The position numbers and the translations under genes were made by a program. A stretch of DNA of 64,000 nucleotides from Moritella viscosa (GTDB taxonomy: Bacteria > Pseudomonadota > Gammaproteobacteria > Enterobacterales > Moritellaceae), in the NCBI GenBank assembly GCA_000953735.1, contig LN554852.1, positions 434,001-498,000 on the forward strand, written 5' to 3'. The notes below the pieces were generated by a model that did no database searches, was not told the origin of the DNA, and saw nothing but the letters and a program-made list of their open reading frames with translations. This document shows, piece by piece, positions 36,090 through 46,486 of the stretch. Position 1 is the first letter of the stretch, and each line of letters opens with the position of its first letter.

Positions 36090-37388
36090 ATGTCGGTGTA
36101 CAGTACCTTATGTTTTCTCGCAGCAATTGCCATTTTTATTGCATTTATTAATAGCAAAATTGGTAAAATGCAAACAACAATTGCGATAACTGCGGGATCA
36201 ATAATACTGTCTTTAGGTATTGTGATTGCAGGCCAAAGCGGCTGGTTTCATTTAGAGGCAATCGCAACAGAGCAATTAAATAGTATCAACTTCGAAAGTT
36301 TCTTATTAAAAGGTATCCTAGGTTTCTTATTATTTGCTGGCGGTTTAGGCATTAAATTGGCAAACATGAAAGATCAGAAATGGGAAATTACGGTTTTAGC
36401 TCTCGTCGCTACCTTATTCTCAACTGGTTTTATTGGAGGGGTGTTATGGGGATTTTGTCAGTTAGTTGGGATTCCATTGGACTTCATTTACTGTCTACTC
36501 TTTGGGGCGCTAATTTCTCCTACGGATCCGATTGCTGTACTGGCGATTGTTAAGAACCTGGACGCACCGCAGCGTATTTCAACGCAAATCGAAGGTGAGT
36601 CATTATTTAATGATGGTTTTGGTTTAGTGATCTTTATGACGCTATTTACGGTGGCATTTGGCTCTGAAGCGCCAACCGTAAGCAGTGTGACTCAACTGTT
36701 CTTGCATGAAGCGATTGGTGGCATCATTTATGGGCTTGCGCTTGGTCTAGTATTCCATTATTTAATTAGTTCAACGAATGACCACTCAATGGAATTATTA
36801 CTGACCATTGCTATCCCTACGGCGGGTTATGTATTTGCAGATGTGATCGATGTTTCAGGTCCATTAGCTATGGTTGTTGCTGGTATTATGATTGGTAACT
36901 GGACGCGTCAAAAAGGCTTTTCGCCAGAAAGTGAATACCATTTGGATCATTTTTGGGAGTTGGTTGATGAATTCTTAAACGGCATTCTATTCTTGTTGAT
37001 TGGTATGGCCATGTTATTGTTTAGCTTCCACAAAGAAGATTGGATCTTGATGGTTTTTGCTATTCCATTAGTATTGTTAGCGCGTTATTTAAGTGTTAAA
37101 TTTTCTTATTTATTTTTCAATCGATTCCGTAGTTACAACCCGTTATCCGTTAAGATCTTAACGTGGGGTGGTTTACGTGGTGGTTTGGCATTAGCGATGG
37201 CGTTGGCGATTCCTGCTGGTGTGTTTGTTATTCCAGAGAAAAGTATCGATGTGAGAGAAATTATTCTGGTCATGACCTACTCGGTTGTAGTGTTCTCAAT
37301 TTTGGTGCAAGGCTCTAGTATCACTGGTTTGATCCATAAAGCCAAAACGTGGGAAGCAGAGCAGCTTGCTAAGAAAGAGGATAAATAA
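36090..37388 (+). CDS. CPA1-family cation:proton antiporter
   Basis: This 432-residue inner-membrane protein has about 12 TM helices. LISPTDPIAVLAIVKNLDAP contains the conserved T-D-P unwound-helix region; GESLFNDGFGLVIF carries the ND ion-binding pair of NhaP/CPA1 antiporters. GGLRGGLALAMAL near the C-terminus is also a CPA1 hallmark. Such proteins exchange Na+ or K+ for H+. Cation specificity is not readable. It has a clear GAGGTG site and is followed by a terminator. Confidence 0.9.
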   Translation: MSVYSTLCFLAAIAIFIAFINSKIGKMQTTIAITAGSIILSLGIVIAGQSGWFHLEAIATEQLNSINFESFLLKGILGFLLFAGGLGIKLANMKDQKWEITVLALVATLFSTGFIGGVLWGFCQLVGIPLDFIYCLLFGALISPTDPIAVLAIVKNLDAPQRISTQIEGESLFNDGFGLVIFMTLFTVAFGSEAPTVSSVTQLFLHEAIGGIIYGLALGLVFHYLISSTNDHSMELLLTIAIPTAGYVFADVIDVSGPLAMVVAGIMIGNWTRQKGFSPESEYHLDHFWELVDEFLNGILFLLIGMAMLLFSFHKEDWILMVFAIPLVLLARYLSVKFSYLFFNRFRSYNPLSVKILTWGGLRGGLALAMALAIPAGVFVIPEKSIDVREIILVMTYSVVVFSILVQGSSITGLIHKAKTWEAEQLAKKEDK

Positions 37389-37428
37389 TCGTTAACGATT
37401 ATGTAAGCTGTAAATCGAGATGGTGAAT

Positions 37429-37465
37429 AAAAACGTGTAGAGGATTGTCCTCCACACGTTTTTTC
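37429..37465. terminator. Terminator between the antiporter gene and queG
   Basis: AAAACGTGTAGAGGA and TCCTCCACACGTTTT form a long stem (two mismatches) with TTG as the loop, followed by T-run. A-run on the other side allows minus-strand termination of queG. Confidence 0.88.
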
Positions 37466-37486
37466 TATTTATTAACTAGCTATTCA

Positions 37487-38629
37487 TCATGCATCGCGTG
37501 GCAGTGCTTTTTCAACCATGCGGATTAACTTATCCTTGGTTTTATCGATCTGTAATATCGGAATAATGTTGTTTGCTTTGGCTTGCTGTTGTTGCAGTGC
37601 CCAAGTGATATGTTCTTGCACCATCTCCGTTGTTTCTACAAACTTAGTTTCTAAAGCCTCGACAATTTCTGGGGAATAAGCTGCATTACCCAGTGCGACT
37701 GAAATATTACGTAACCAACGTTCATGACCAATACGACGAATCGGTGAGCCTTCCGTTTGTTTAAGGAAATAGGCTTCATTCCAGGCATACAGCGTCAATA
37801 GCTCTGGCGAGTGCAGGTTTGATCTTGGGTGAAAGTCTTGTTCACCGGTAATTGCGGCAAATCGATTCCACGGACAGATCAATTGGCAATCGTCACAACC
37901 GTAAATGCGATTACCAATCAAGGTTCTATACTGCTCTGGTATCGCCCCAAACAGTTCAATAGTGAGATAAGAAATGCAACGATTCGCATCAACAGTGTAA
38001 GGCTCGACAATCGCTTGTGTTGGACAAATTTGTAAACACGCAGTACATTTACCACATTGGTTTTCAATGGGCTTATCAATGGGTAATGGTAGGTTTATTA
38101 GTATTTCGCCAAGAAAAAACCACGAGCCTGCTTCCTTGTTTAAAATCAGCGAATGTTTACCTGTCCAGCCTAATCCGGCTTTTTCGGCCAAAGGTCGTTC
38201 GAGTAAAGGGCCGGTATCAACGAAGGGACGAGCATCGAGTGTTTCACAATGTTCGCTGATTTTTTGGCCTAAATGTTTAAGGCGTTTTCGGATGATTTTA
38301 TGGTAATCACGACCCAACGCGTAGCGACTAATATAACCTTTATCTTTTTGTTTTAAGGTTGTAGCCATTAGTGCGTCGGGTGGTAGATAATCCATGCGCA
38401 CGGAGATCACGCGAATGGTGCCTGGGTAGAGTTCTTCAGGGTGAGTTCGCATGGTACCGTAACGCGACATATAATCCATGTCGGCATGATAGCCATTATC
38501 TAACCAGGTTTGGAAATGTGGCTCGTAGGTTGATAAATCAGTATCGGCAATACCGACTTGTTGGAAACCAAGTTCTGCGCCCCAGACTTTAATTTGCTGT
38601 GTAAGTTGTTGATAGTCTATCGGAGGCAT
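37487..38629 (-). CDS. queG: Epoxyqueuosine reductase QueG
   Basis: This 380-residue cobalamin- and 4Fe-4S-dependent enzyme performs the last step of queuosine synthesis, reducing epoxyqueuosine in tRNA. The two ferredoxin-type motifs are CGKCTACLQICPT (about residues 192-204) and CDDCQLICPWN (about 249-259). The cobalamin-binding N-terminal domain and catalytic Asp in FVDTGPLLERPLAEKAGLGW are present. The length matches E. coli (379). In E. coli it is followed by nnr, tsaE; here it is divergent from tsaE with no nnr between. Confidence 0.95.
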   Translation of the reverse strand: MPPIDYQQLTQQIKVWGAELGFQQVGIADTDLSTYEPHFQTWLDNGYHADMDYMSRYGTMRTHPEELYPGTIRVISVRMDYLPPDALMATTLKQKDKGYISRYALGRDYHKIIRKRLKHLGQKISEHCETLDARPFVDTGPLLERPLAEKAGLGWTGKHSLILNKEAGSWFFLGEILINLPLPIDKPIENQCGKCTACLQICPTQAIVEPYTVDANRCISYLTIELFGAIPEQYRTLIGNRIYGCDDCQLICPWNRFAAITGEQDFHPRSNLHSPELLTLYAWNEAYFLKQTEGSPIRRIGHERWLRNISVALGNAAYSPEIVEALETKFVETTEMVQEHITWALQQQQAKANNIIPILQIDKTKDKLIRMVEKALPRDA

Positions 38630-38701
38630 GGTTTATTATCTGTCTATGAGTAAATTGAGGTAAAGTTTATCATATTGTGGTTTTCTTTGGGCTCGACAGT
38701 T

Positions 38702-38755
38702 TGTAGAATCTACATACCTGTAGAATTTTATAAGAAGCTGTCTTACGAAAGACAG
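38702..38755. promoter_or_regulatory. Palindromes in the divergent queG/tsaE region
   Basis: TGTAGAATCTACA (38702-38714) is a perfect 13-bp palindrome with one central base; its half-site TGTAGA recurs at 38719. CTGTCTTACGAAAGACAG (38738-38755) is a perfect 7-bp hairpin with loop ACGA. They lie in the 208-bp gap between queG and tsaE. No regulator is known to me for this motif. Confidence 0.5.
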
Positions 38756-38837
38756 ATCTTGTTGTACAGATATGGGATAGTGTAGTAGCACTGCTCAATA
38801 TAGCATTCTATTTTAATGTTTAAGGTACTCAAATTAG

Positions 38838-39314
38838 ATGACAAATACAGTAAAAGTTTTATTAGCTGATGAATCAGAAACCGTTGCTTTTGGTGCTAGT
38901 CTTGCGCGTTTATGCGATAGCGCAACGACCATTTTTTTACATGGTGATTTAGGTGCTGGTAAAACGACATTAACCCGTGGTTTTGTGCAGGCATTGGGTC
39001 ATCAAGGGAATGTTAAAAGTCCTACTTATACATTAGTTGAACCGTATGAATTAGCTGATTGGAATGTGTATCATTTTGATCTCTATCGTTTAGCTGATCC
39101 TGAAGAATTAGAATTCATGGGTATCCGTGATTATTTTGATGATAATTGCCTGTGTTTAATTGAGTGGCCGCAGCGCGGTGAAGGTTTCTTACCTGCTGAA
39201 GATTTACAAATTACGCTTACTTATGTCGGAGAGCAACGTGAAGTTGTGGTTGAAGCCCTGAGTGAGTTAGGCGCAACACTCGTTAATAAATTAGCTAACA
39301 TAAATATAGGATAA
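38838..39314 (+). CDS. tsaE: tRNA threonylcarbamoyladenosine ATPase TsaE
   Basis: This 158-residue P-loop ATPase (Walker [10 protein letters not shown], residues 36-44) acts with TsaB and TsaD to make t6A in ANN-decoding tRNAs. [10 protein letters not shown] and [17 protein letters not shown] are conserved family segments. It starts the tsaE-amiB-mutL-miaA-hfq-hflXKC operon; amiB begins 2 bp after its stop. Confidence 0.96.
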   Translation: MTNTVKVLLADESETVAFGASLARLCDSATTIFLHGDLGAGKTTLTRGFVQALGHQGNVKSPTYTLVEPYELADWNVYHFDLYRLADPEELEFMGIRDYFDDNCLCLIEWPQRGEGFLPAEDLQITLTYVGEQREVVVEALSELGATLVNKLANINIG

Positions 39315-39316
39315 GA

Positions 39317-40666
39317 ATGTTTAAACGGATTTTACTATTAAGCATAATTTATTTGTGCTTTATGCCATTAAGTTATGCTGCTAATGCGGTGTATGCTATC
39401 CGGATTGTTGAGCATGCAGATAAAACAAGAATTGTTTTTGACCTAGCGAAAAAACCGTTATTCAACCTTTATGACCGTCACAAAAAGACACAGATCGTGG
39501 TAGATTTTGCTGGTACACAAAATAAGGTTAATGTGAGTAAACTAGCAAAGTTAAGCAGTAATATTATCCGTGTCGAGCAAACCAAGTCGGCTAAATCTAG
39601 TGATTTACGTATTATTTTTCATCTTGCTCAACCAATTCAGTATCGATTTTTTGAATTAGCGGGTAATAAAACCGCCAGAAATCGACTGGTTATTGATTTA
39701 CCTGTAAAACCGACGAAGTCTGCAAAGGCTGTTATCAAGAAAAAAAATCCGGTTGCAGTCAAAAAAATAACGAAAAAACCAGTTGTTAGGCACCCGAAAA
39801 GAGATGTCGTGATCGCGATTGATGCTGGACATGGTGGTAAAGACCCTGGATCTATCGGTTTCAAAAAGTTTGTTGAAAAAGACATTACCTTAGCCATTGC
39901 GAAAAAAACAGTGGCAATTTTAAACCAGAAGAAAGGCATTAAAGCCGTTTTGATTCGCAAAGACGATCGTTATATTTCGTTAAACGAACGTTCTGCGATT
40001 GCACGTAAATATAAAGCTGAGTTATTAGTGTCTGTGCATGCTGACGGTTTTACTTCATCAAATCCATCGGGGGCATCAACGTTAATTTTATCGCAAGGTC
40101 GTGCGAATTATGAATTCAAGAAAAAGCTACGTGACGATAATGTCAACGGACTGTTAGGTGGCGTAGGTGATGCGATTAAAAACAGTAACGGTGCTGATGA
40201 TTTACAATATACGTTCCTCGATCTTGGTCGGCAATATTCACAAGGTGCAGGTTATAACATTGCATCATTAATTCATCACGAGTTAGCGAAAGTAACTAAT
40301 ATGCATAAATCTAAGCCGTATGAGCAAAGCTTGGCTGTATTGAAGTCATTGGATATTCCGTCGTTATTAGTGGAAACTGGCTTTGTTACCAACTATCGAG
40401 AAGGTAAAAAATTAACGACAAGTAGCCACCAGTATAAAATTGCGAACGCTATTGCACAAGGTAGTTACTTGTATTTCCGTAATGCACCACCTAAAGATAC
40501 TTATTTGGCGTATATGCGAAATGGTATTCACGTGGTTAAAAAAGGTGACTCACTTTCTGTTATTGCCAGCAGTTATGGCACTACAGAATGGCGTATTAAG
40601 CAATTAAATAACTTAACTAAAAGTACTATATTTATTGGTCAAAAATTAAAAATCCCAACGAGTTAG
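39317..40666 (+). CDS. amiB: N-acetylmuramoyl-L-alanine amidase AmiB
   Basis: This 449-residue exported zinc amidase cleaves septal peptidoglycan for daughter cell separation. Order: signal peptide (ends LSYAANA), AMIN domain (about 20-130), a lysine-rich linker, Amidase_3 with zinc ligands in DAGHGGKDPGSIG, the ENDITL-type glutamate (EKDITLAIA), SVHADGF and LVETGFVTN, then a C-terminal LysM domain (HVVKKGDSLSVIASSYG). LysM assists peptidoglycan binding. EnvC/NlpD activators are not in this window. Confidence 0.94.
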   Translation: MFKRILLLSIIYLCFMPLSYAANAVYAIRIVEHADKTRIVFDLAKKPLFNLYDRHKKTQIVVDFAGTQNKVNVSKLAKLSSNIIRVEQTKSAKSSDLRIIFHLAQPIQYRFFELAGNKTARNRLVIDLPVKPTKSAKAVIKKKNPVAVKKITKKPVVRHPKRDVVIAIDAGHGGKDPGSIGFKKFVEKDITLAIAKKTVAILNQKKGIKAVLIRKDDRYISLNERSAIARKYKAELLVSVHADGFTSSNPSGASTLILSQGRANYEFKKKLRDDNVNGLLGGVGDAIKNSNGADDLQYTFLDLGRQYSQGAGYNIASLIHHELAKVTNMHKSKPYEQSLAVLKSLDIPSLLVETGFVTNYREGKKLTTSSHQYKIANAIAQGSYLYFRNAPPKDTYLAYMRNGIHVVKKGDSLSVIASSYGTTEWRIKQLNNLTKSTIFIGQKLKIPTS

Positions 40667-40673
40667 GTGTGTC

Positions 40674-42683
40674 ATGACAATTCAAATATTACCACCTCGA
40701 TTAGCTAACCAAATTGCTGCGGGTGAGGTGGTTGAACGCCCTTCATCGGTCGTAAAAGAGCTTATTGAGAACAGTATAGATGCAGGCGCGACGCGTATTG
40801 ATATTGATATTGAGAAGGGTGGTGCCAAACTGATCCGACTTCGTGATAATGGGAGCGGGGTGGAGAAAGACCAACTTGGTCTGGCATTAAGCCGCCATGC
40901 TACGAGTAAGCTTGCTACGTTAGATGATCTAGAATCGATTGATAGTCTTGGCTTTCGTGGTGAAGCATTAGCAAGTATCAGTTCGGTTTCTCGACTTACA
41001 TTTACCTCTCGAACCAAGGCGCAAACGGAAGCATGGCAAGCCTACGCAGAAGGCCGGGATATGCAGGTTCAGATTAAACCTGCGGCACATCCGATCGGTA
41101 CCACGGTTGAAGTGATCGATTTATTTTTTAATACGCCTGCTCGTCGTAAATTTTTACGTACGGATAAAACAGAATTTAATCATATTGATGAGTTGGTGAA
41201 ACGTATTGCGTTAAGTCGCTTTGATTTACAGATCACACTGAAGCATAACGGTAAAGTGATCCGCAGTTATCGTCCCGCGAGTAGCATCGAACAACAAGAA
41301 CGTCGTGTTGCCAGTATTACTAGTACCAATTTTATGGCGAATTGCATGGCATTGAACTGCGAACACAGTGATATAAAACTGTGGGGCTGGGTGGGTTTAC
41401 CACATGATAATGCGCCAATGGATGTGCAATACAGTTATGTTAATGGCCGTATGATGCGAGATAAGCTGATCAACCATGCATTACGTCAAGCTTATGAAGA
41501 AGCGACTGGTATTGCTGCGCCGCCAGCGTACGTATTGTTTATTGAAGTGTCTGTACGTGAAGTCGATGTGAATGTACATCCGGCTAAACATGAAGTACGT
41601 TTTCATCAAGCGCGTTTAGTGCATGATTTTATCTTTCAAGGTGTTTTTAAAGCTATTACTGAAGGTGTCAGCCCATCGATATCAACGACTGAGTTACCTG
41701 TTCAGGAAGCGATTAGTTATCCTGGACAAGCATCTATCAACAGCAGTAGCAATACCAGTGTTAACGAACAGAATACTGGTCATGGTGTAGCGCATGGGGG
41801 AATTGTTGATAGCGCGGTTACCCTTGCACATGATGATGTTATGCCGATGCAAAAACAGCATGGTTATGGCGTTACCGATACGCGTCAGGCGAGTACAAGT
41901 GCAACGTCGTCGAATTATGCTCAGCAGCGTCAATATATGCCTGATAAGCCTTCAGCAGGCGCTATTAAGCAGTACAATCACTTATTACAGCCCAGCAAGG
42001 CTGAAATAACGGAGCTGCAGCTAGCTGCACGAAATACCGCGACTACAAGTGTTAACCAAGGGCGTCAAGTTGGGTCGAATACTCAGCCGAACGAGCAACA
42101 TATTACGCGAGTGAAGTTACTCAGCTTAGTTGTAGATAATTATTTATTATTGCAAGATGATGATGTTATTTTTCTCGCAGATGTACTGGCAATGTGGCAG
42201 GTTAATTGTAAAATGCAATTGCTGGAAGCATGGGAACAAGGGGTTATATCACAACCTTTGTTATTGCCAATATCGATTAAGTTAGATAAAAACTTTGTCG
42301 AAACAGCAAAAAATCAGCAAAATTTGCTTAATCGTTTGGGTTTAGAGTTGAATTATAGTAATGCCGCCACCATTATCGTTAGAAAGGTGCCAGCACAATT
42401 ACGCCAAGCAAATTTATCAGCTGTGTTACCAGAGTTATTGCAACAGATAGTCCATTTATCGGAAAAGGCTAGCGCCTCAGATGTTGCCCCCTTGTGTCAT
42501 TGGCTTGCAATACAAGGTAGTCATGGATTGACCAAATTTACTTGGGAACAAGCGACTCAAATATATAGCCAATTTATCGAACAAGATAGCTGTGTACAAC
42601 AGCAATATAGTTCTAAACTATTTGAGAAACTTGACTATATGTCTGTAATAGAGAGATTTAACTGTGACTCAACAGCAAACTAA
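40674..42683 (+). CDS. mutL: DNA mismatch repair protein MutL
   Basis: This 669-residue GHKL ATPase couples MutS mismatch recognition to MutH and UvrD. N-terminal motifs: [35 protein letters not shown], and [14 protein letters not shown] variable Gln/Ser-rich linker (about 340-480) leads to the dimerisation domain. No DQHAxxE endonuclease motif is seen, consistent with a MutH-dependent system. Its last 20 bp overlap miaA. Confidence 0.96.
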   Translation: MTIQILPPRLANQIAAGEVVERPSSVVKELIENSIDAGATRIDIDIEKGGAKLIRLRDNGSGVEKDQLGLALSRHATSKLATLDDLESIDSLGFRGEALASISSVSRLTFTSRTKAQTEAWQAYAEGRDMQVQIKPAAHPIGTTVEVIDLFFNTPARRKFLRTDKTEFNHIDELVKRIALSRFDLQITLKHNGKVIRSYRPASSIEQQERRVASITSTNFMANCMALNCEHSDIKLWGWVGLPHDNAPMDVQYSYVNGRMMRDKLINHALRQAYEEATGIAAPPAYVLFIEVSVREVDVNVHPAKHEVRFHQARLVHDFIFQGVFKAITEGVSPSISTTELPVQEAISYPGQASINSSSNTSVNEQNTGHGVAHGGIVDSAVTLAHDDVMPMQKQHGYGVTDTRQASTSATSSNYAQQRQYMPDKPSAGAIKQYNHLLQPSKAEITELQLAARNTATTSVNQGRQVGSNTQPNEQHITRVKLLSLVVDNYLLLQDDDVIFLADVLAMWQVNCKMQLLEAWEQGVISQPLLLPISIKLDKNFVETAKNQQNLLNRLGLELNYSNAATIIVRKVPAQLRQANLSAVLPELLQQIVHLSEKASASDVAPLCHWLAIQGSHGLTKFTWEQATQIYSQFIEQDSCVQQQYSSKLFEKLDYMSVIERFNCDSTAN

Positions 42684-43599
42684 ACCATTACCAAAAGCTA
42701 TCTTTTTAATGGGGCCAACGGCGTCAGGTAAAACTGATCTTGCTATTGAGTTAACAAAACAACTACCGTGTGAAATTATCAGTGTTGATTCAGCATTGAT
42801 TTATAAAGACATGAATATCGGTAGTGCAAAACCAACGGCGGCAGAATTAGCACAAGCGCCACACCGTTTAATTGATATTATTGATCCTGCTATGAGTTAT
42901 TCAGCCGCTGATTTTCGTGCTGATGCCTTAAAACATATGCAAGCGATCACAGAAGCAGGAAAAATACCGCTACTTGTTGGCGGCACTATGCTTTATTTTA
43001 AAGTATTACTTGAAGGTTTATCGCCGGTACCGACATCGGTGCCTGAAATTAGGCTGGCCATTGAAGCGGACGCAAAACTGCGTGGCTGGGAAGCATTACA
43101 TCAAGAACTGTCTTTATATGATCCCGAGTCTGCAGCGCGTTTACATAAAAATGATGCACAGCGTGTTTGCCGGGCGGTTGAAGTTTATCGGCTAACGGGT
43201 AAATCATTAACTGAATTAACCCAACAAAAAGGTGAAGCATTACCCTATGACGTAGCACAATTTGCTATTGCGCCAACCGATAAAACCGTATTACATGAGC
43301 GTATCGAACGTCGTTTTAAGTTGATGATAGAAGCAGGTTTTGAAGCAGAAGTGCAAGCCTTGTATCAACGTGATGACCTGCACCTTGATTTACCCTCGAT
43401 GCGCTGTGTCGGTTATCGCCAGATGTGGGAATACCTTGATGGTAAAATGGATCATGATGAGATGGTATTTCGTGGTGTGGTAGCAACAAGACAATTAGCA
43501 AAGCGTCAAATGACGTGGTTAAAAAGTTGGAACGATCTAACGTGGTTAGACTCCAAAGCAGATAACAATTTAGAAAAAGTTTTATTATCAGTTGGCTAG
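42664..43599 (+). CDS. miaA: tRNA dimethylallyltransferase MiaA
   Basis: This 311-residue enzyme adds dimethylallyl to A37 of UNN-decoding tRNAs. The P-loop GPTASGKT is at residues 17-24, with [17 protein letters not shown] and the H-R-L-I-D-I-I-DP motif following. It starts with GTG at 42664, inside the mutL end, so the two are translationally coupled, as in E. coli. Confidence 0.96.
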   Translation: MTQQQTKPLPKAIFLMGPTASGKTDLAIELTKQLPCEIISVDSALIYKDMNIGSAKPTAAELAQAPHRLIDIIDPAMSYSAADFRADALKHMQAITEAGKIPLLVGGTMLYFKVLLEGLSPVPTSVPEIRLAIEADAKLRGWEALHQELSLYDPESAARLHKNDAQRVCRAVEVYRLTGKSLTELTQQKGEALPYDVAQFAIAPTDKTVLHERIERRFKLMIEAGFEAEVQALYQRDDLHLDLPSMRCVGYRQMWEYLDGKMDHDEMVFRGVVATRQLAKRQMTWLKSWNDLTWLDSKADNNLEKVLLSVG

Positions 43600-43654
43600 T
43601 GCCTATTTTTAAGTAGTATACTGATAATTATCGGTTATATTTTCATTATAATAA

Positions 43655-43924
<270 letters not shown>

Positions 43925-43977
43925 TTCTTTGAAATTTAAATTAAAAAATCTTGTGGGTCATATACTCATAGGGAGTC

Positions 43978-45273
43978 GTGAAGTTGTTTGATCGCCATGA
44001 AGCAGGTGAACGTGCCATATTAGTGCACGTTAACTTTAATGATGAGGGCAACCGAGAAGATCTGCATGAATTAGAAATGCTGGTTTCCTCTGCTGGTGTG
44101 AATGCGTTATCTGTAGTAACAGGTTCGCGTTCAAGACCACACCCTAAATATTTTGTTGGTTCAGGTAAAGCAGAAGAAATTGCTGAAGCTGTAAAGCTTC
44201 ATCAAGCAGATATTGTTATCTTTAATCATGCTTTAGCACCACGCCAAGAACGTAACTTAGAAGCGTTACTGGAATGTCGTGTTGTTGACCGTACAGGTTT
44301 GATTTTAGATATTTTTTCTCAACGAGCTCGTACTCATGAAGGTAAATTACAAGTCGAATTAGCGCAGCTGCGCCACATGTCGACCCGATTAATTCGAGGT
44401 TGGACGCATTTAGAACGCCAAAAAGGCGGTATCGGTATGCGTGGTCCAGGTGAAACTCAGCTTGAAACGGATCGTCGTTTATTACGCGTGCGTATGGACA
44501 GTATTTTACGTCGTTTAGATAAAGTGGTAACCAAACGTGATCAAGGTCGTCGCTCACGTAAGCGTCGTGAAATACCGACAATTTCGTTAGTAGGTTATAC
44601 GAATGCAGGTAAATCGACCCTGTTTAATCGTCTCACTGATTCTAAAGTGTATGCTGCGGATCAATTGTTTGCGACGTTAGATCCAACATTACGCCGTATT
44701 GCGGTTGCCGATGTTGGTGAAGTGGTTTTAGCGGATACGGTTGGCTTTATTCGTCACTTGCCACATGATTTAGTTGCTGCTTTTAAAGCCACATTAACGG
44801 AAACGCGAGAAGCGGATCTACTTTTACATGTAATTGATTGTGCAGATGAAAACATGCGCGGTAATATTACAGAAGTGAATTCGGTATTAACAGAGATTGA
44901 TGCGGGTGAAGTACCTGTTTTAATGGTATATAACAAAGTCGATAAGCTTGATGATGGTCGTTGTCGTATTGATTATGATGACGAAGGTAAGCCAGTTAGT
45001 GTATGGCTATCTGCAATGTCAGGCGAAGGTACAGCGTTTTTATATCAAGCATTGACGGAGTTACTGGCAAGTACCATGAAAGTGGTGAGGTTACAGTTAC
45101 CCGCAATGCAAGGTAATGTCGTCAGCCATCTATATAATCTCGATTGTATTGAACATGAAGCGTTTTCTGAAAATGGTGACTGGCTACTCGACATTAGAAT
45201 GACTATGATTGATTGGCAACGTTTGAAAAAACACAAATGTAATAACATTGAAGATTTTATCCTTCAGCGCTAG
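43978..45273 (+). CDS. hflX: Ribosome-splitting GTPase HflX
   Basis: This 431-residue GTPase dissociates stalled ribosomes under stress. It has the N-terminal HflX domain (about 1-195), G1 GYTNAGKSTLFNRL (about 204-217), DTVGFIRHLPHDLVAAF (G3 region) and NKVD (G4). It starts with GTG after GGGAG. It is in the conserved operon between hfq and hflK. Confidence 0.95.
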   Translation: MKLFDRHEAGERAILVHVNFNDEGNREDLHELEMLVSSAGVNALSVVTGSRSRPHPKYFVGSGKAEEIAEAVKLHQADIVIFNHALAPRQERNLEALLECRVVDRTGLILDIFSQRARTHEGKLQVELAQLRHMSTRLIRGWTHLERQKGGIGMRGPGETQLETDRRLLRVRMDSILRRLDKVVTKRDQGRRSRKRREIPTISLVGYTNAGKSTLFNRLTDSKVYAADQLFATLDPTLRRIAVADVGEVVLADTVGFIRHLPHDLVAAFKATLTETREADLLLHVIDCADENMRGNITEVNSVLTEIDAGEVPVLMVYNKVDKLDDGRCRIDYDDEGKPVSVWLSAMSGEGTAFLYQALTELLASTMKVVRLQLPAMQGNVVSHLYNLDCIEHEAFSENGDWLLDIRMTMIDWQRLKKHKCNNIEDFILQR

Positions 45274-45322
45274 GCTGATATCATTAATATTTTCCCGAAA
45301 CTATCTGGTAATGGAGATGCAA

Positions 45323-46483
45323 ATGGCTTGGAATGAGCCCGGAAATGGCGGTAATAAAGATCGCGACCCTTGGGGACAAAAAGGGAAAGAGCAGGGACCC
45401 CCTGATCTTGACGAAGTATTTAAAAAGCTAACCAGTAAGTTCGGTGGCGGTAAAGGCGGTAAGTTTTCAGGCGGTGCTAACTTTAATAAAGTTGGTGTCT
45501 CTCTGGTACTTGGTGTACTTGCCGTGATCTGGGTGGTCAGTGGTTTCTATACGATCAAAGAAGCTGAACGTGGCGTGGTATTACGTTTAGGTCAGTATTC
45601 ACAAACGGTTGAACCGGGTTTATCTTGGTTACCGACGTTTGTTGATCGTGTGATTCCTGTTGACGTTAAGAGCATTCGCTCTATGCCTGCTGCTGGTTCA
45701 ATGTTAACTAAAGATGAAAACGTTGTTGACGTAAAAATGGATATTCAATATCGTGTTATTAACTCGCGTGAATATCTATTTAGCGTGACAAATCCGGATG
45801 ATAGCTTACATCAAGCAATTGACAGTGCATTACGTTTCGTTATCGGTCATACGACAATGGATGATGTGATCACAACGGGTCGTGAAGTTGTACGTCAAAG
45901 TACCCGTGAAAACATTGAATCTATCATTGGTGAGTATCACATGGGTATTGAACTTGTTGATGTCAACTTCTTGTCTGCACGCCCACCGGAAGCAGTTAAA
46001 GATGCATTCGATGATGCGATTTCTGCACAAGAAGATGAACAGCGTTATATCCGTGAAGCCGAAGCTTATGCACGTGCAATTGAACCAACAGCACGTGGTC
46101 AAGTGAAGCGTATTGAACAAGAAGCACAAGCCTACCAACAGCAAATTGTGTTAAAAGCACAAGGTGAAGTAGCACGTTTCGAAAGTCTATTGCCACAGTA
46201 TCAGCTTGCACCGGAAGTAACGCGTCAACGTTTATATCTAGAAACAATGGAAGCGGTTTATTCAAATACAACGAAAGTTGTGGTTGATACTAAAGGTACT
46301 GGCAACATGTTATATCTACCATTAGATAAGATCATGAGCGCTAATGCGGACAGTAAACCGACTCGTGCGGCAAACACAGTAGCAGCACCGCAACAACCAG
46401 CGAAATCAAATAACCGTTATCAGTATCCAGATACGAATAGTAGTAATGTTCGTCCTGATCGTTTTAACACAGGGAGAAACTAA
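45323..46483 (+). CDS. hflK: FtsH protease modulator HflK
   Basis: This 386-residue SPFH/band-7 membrane protein forms with HflC a complex around FtsH. The start at 45323 (MAWNEPGNGGNKDRDPWG) matches E. coli HflK and follows GGAG. The longest frame from 45248 overlaps hflX and adds 25 unrelated residues. A glycine-rich N-terminus is followed by one TM helix (about 55-75), the SPFH domain, and coiled coil (about 240-320). hflC follows 3 bp later. Confidence 0.95.
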   Translation: MAWNEPGNGGNKDRDPWGQKGKEQGPPDLDEVFKKLTSKFGGGKGGKFSGGANFNKVGVSLVLGVLAVIWVVSGFYTIKEAERGVVLRLGQYSQTVEPGLSWLPTFVDRVIPVDVKSIRSMPAAGSMLTKDENVVDVKMDIQYRVINSREYLFSVTNPDDSLHQAIDSALRFVIGHTTMDDVITTGREVVRQSTRENIESIIGEYHMGIELVDVNFLSARPPEAVKDAFDDAISAQEDEQRYIREAEAYARAIEPTARGQVKRIEQEAQAYQQQIVLKAQGEVARFESLLPQYQLAPEVTRQRLYLETMEAVYSNTTKVVVDTKGTGNMLYLPLDKIMSANADSKPTRAANTVAAPQQPAKSNNRYQYPDTNSSNVRPDRFNTGRN

Positions 46484-46486
46484 GCT

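Noticed and set aside
43623-43632. GATAATTATC palindrome upstream of hfq as a possible Fur site
   Set aside because: The spacing does not fit the 7-1-7 or hexamer-array form, and hfq is not a convincing Fur target.
45248-45322. N-terminal extension of hflK by 25 residues
   Set aside because: It overlaps hflX and lacks a ribosome binding site, while MAWNEPG matches known HflK starts and has GGAG upstream.
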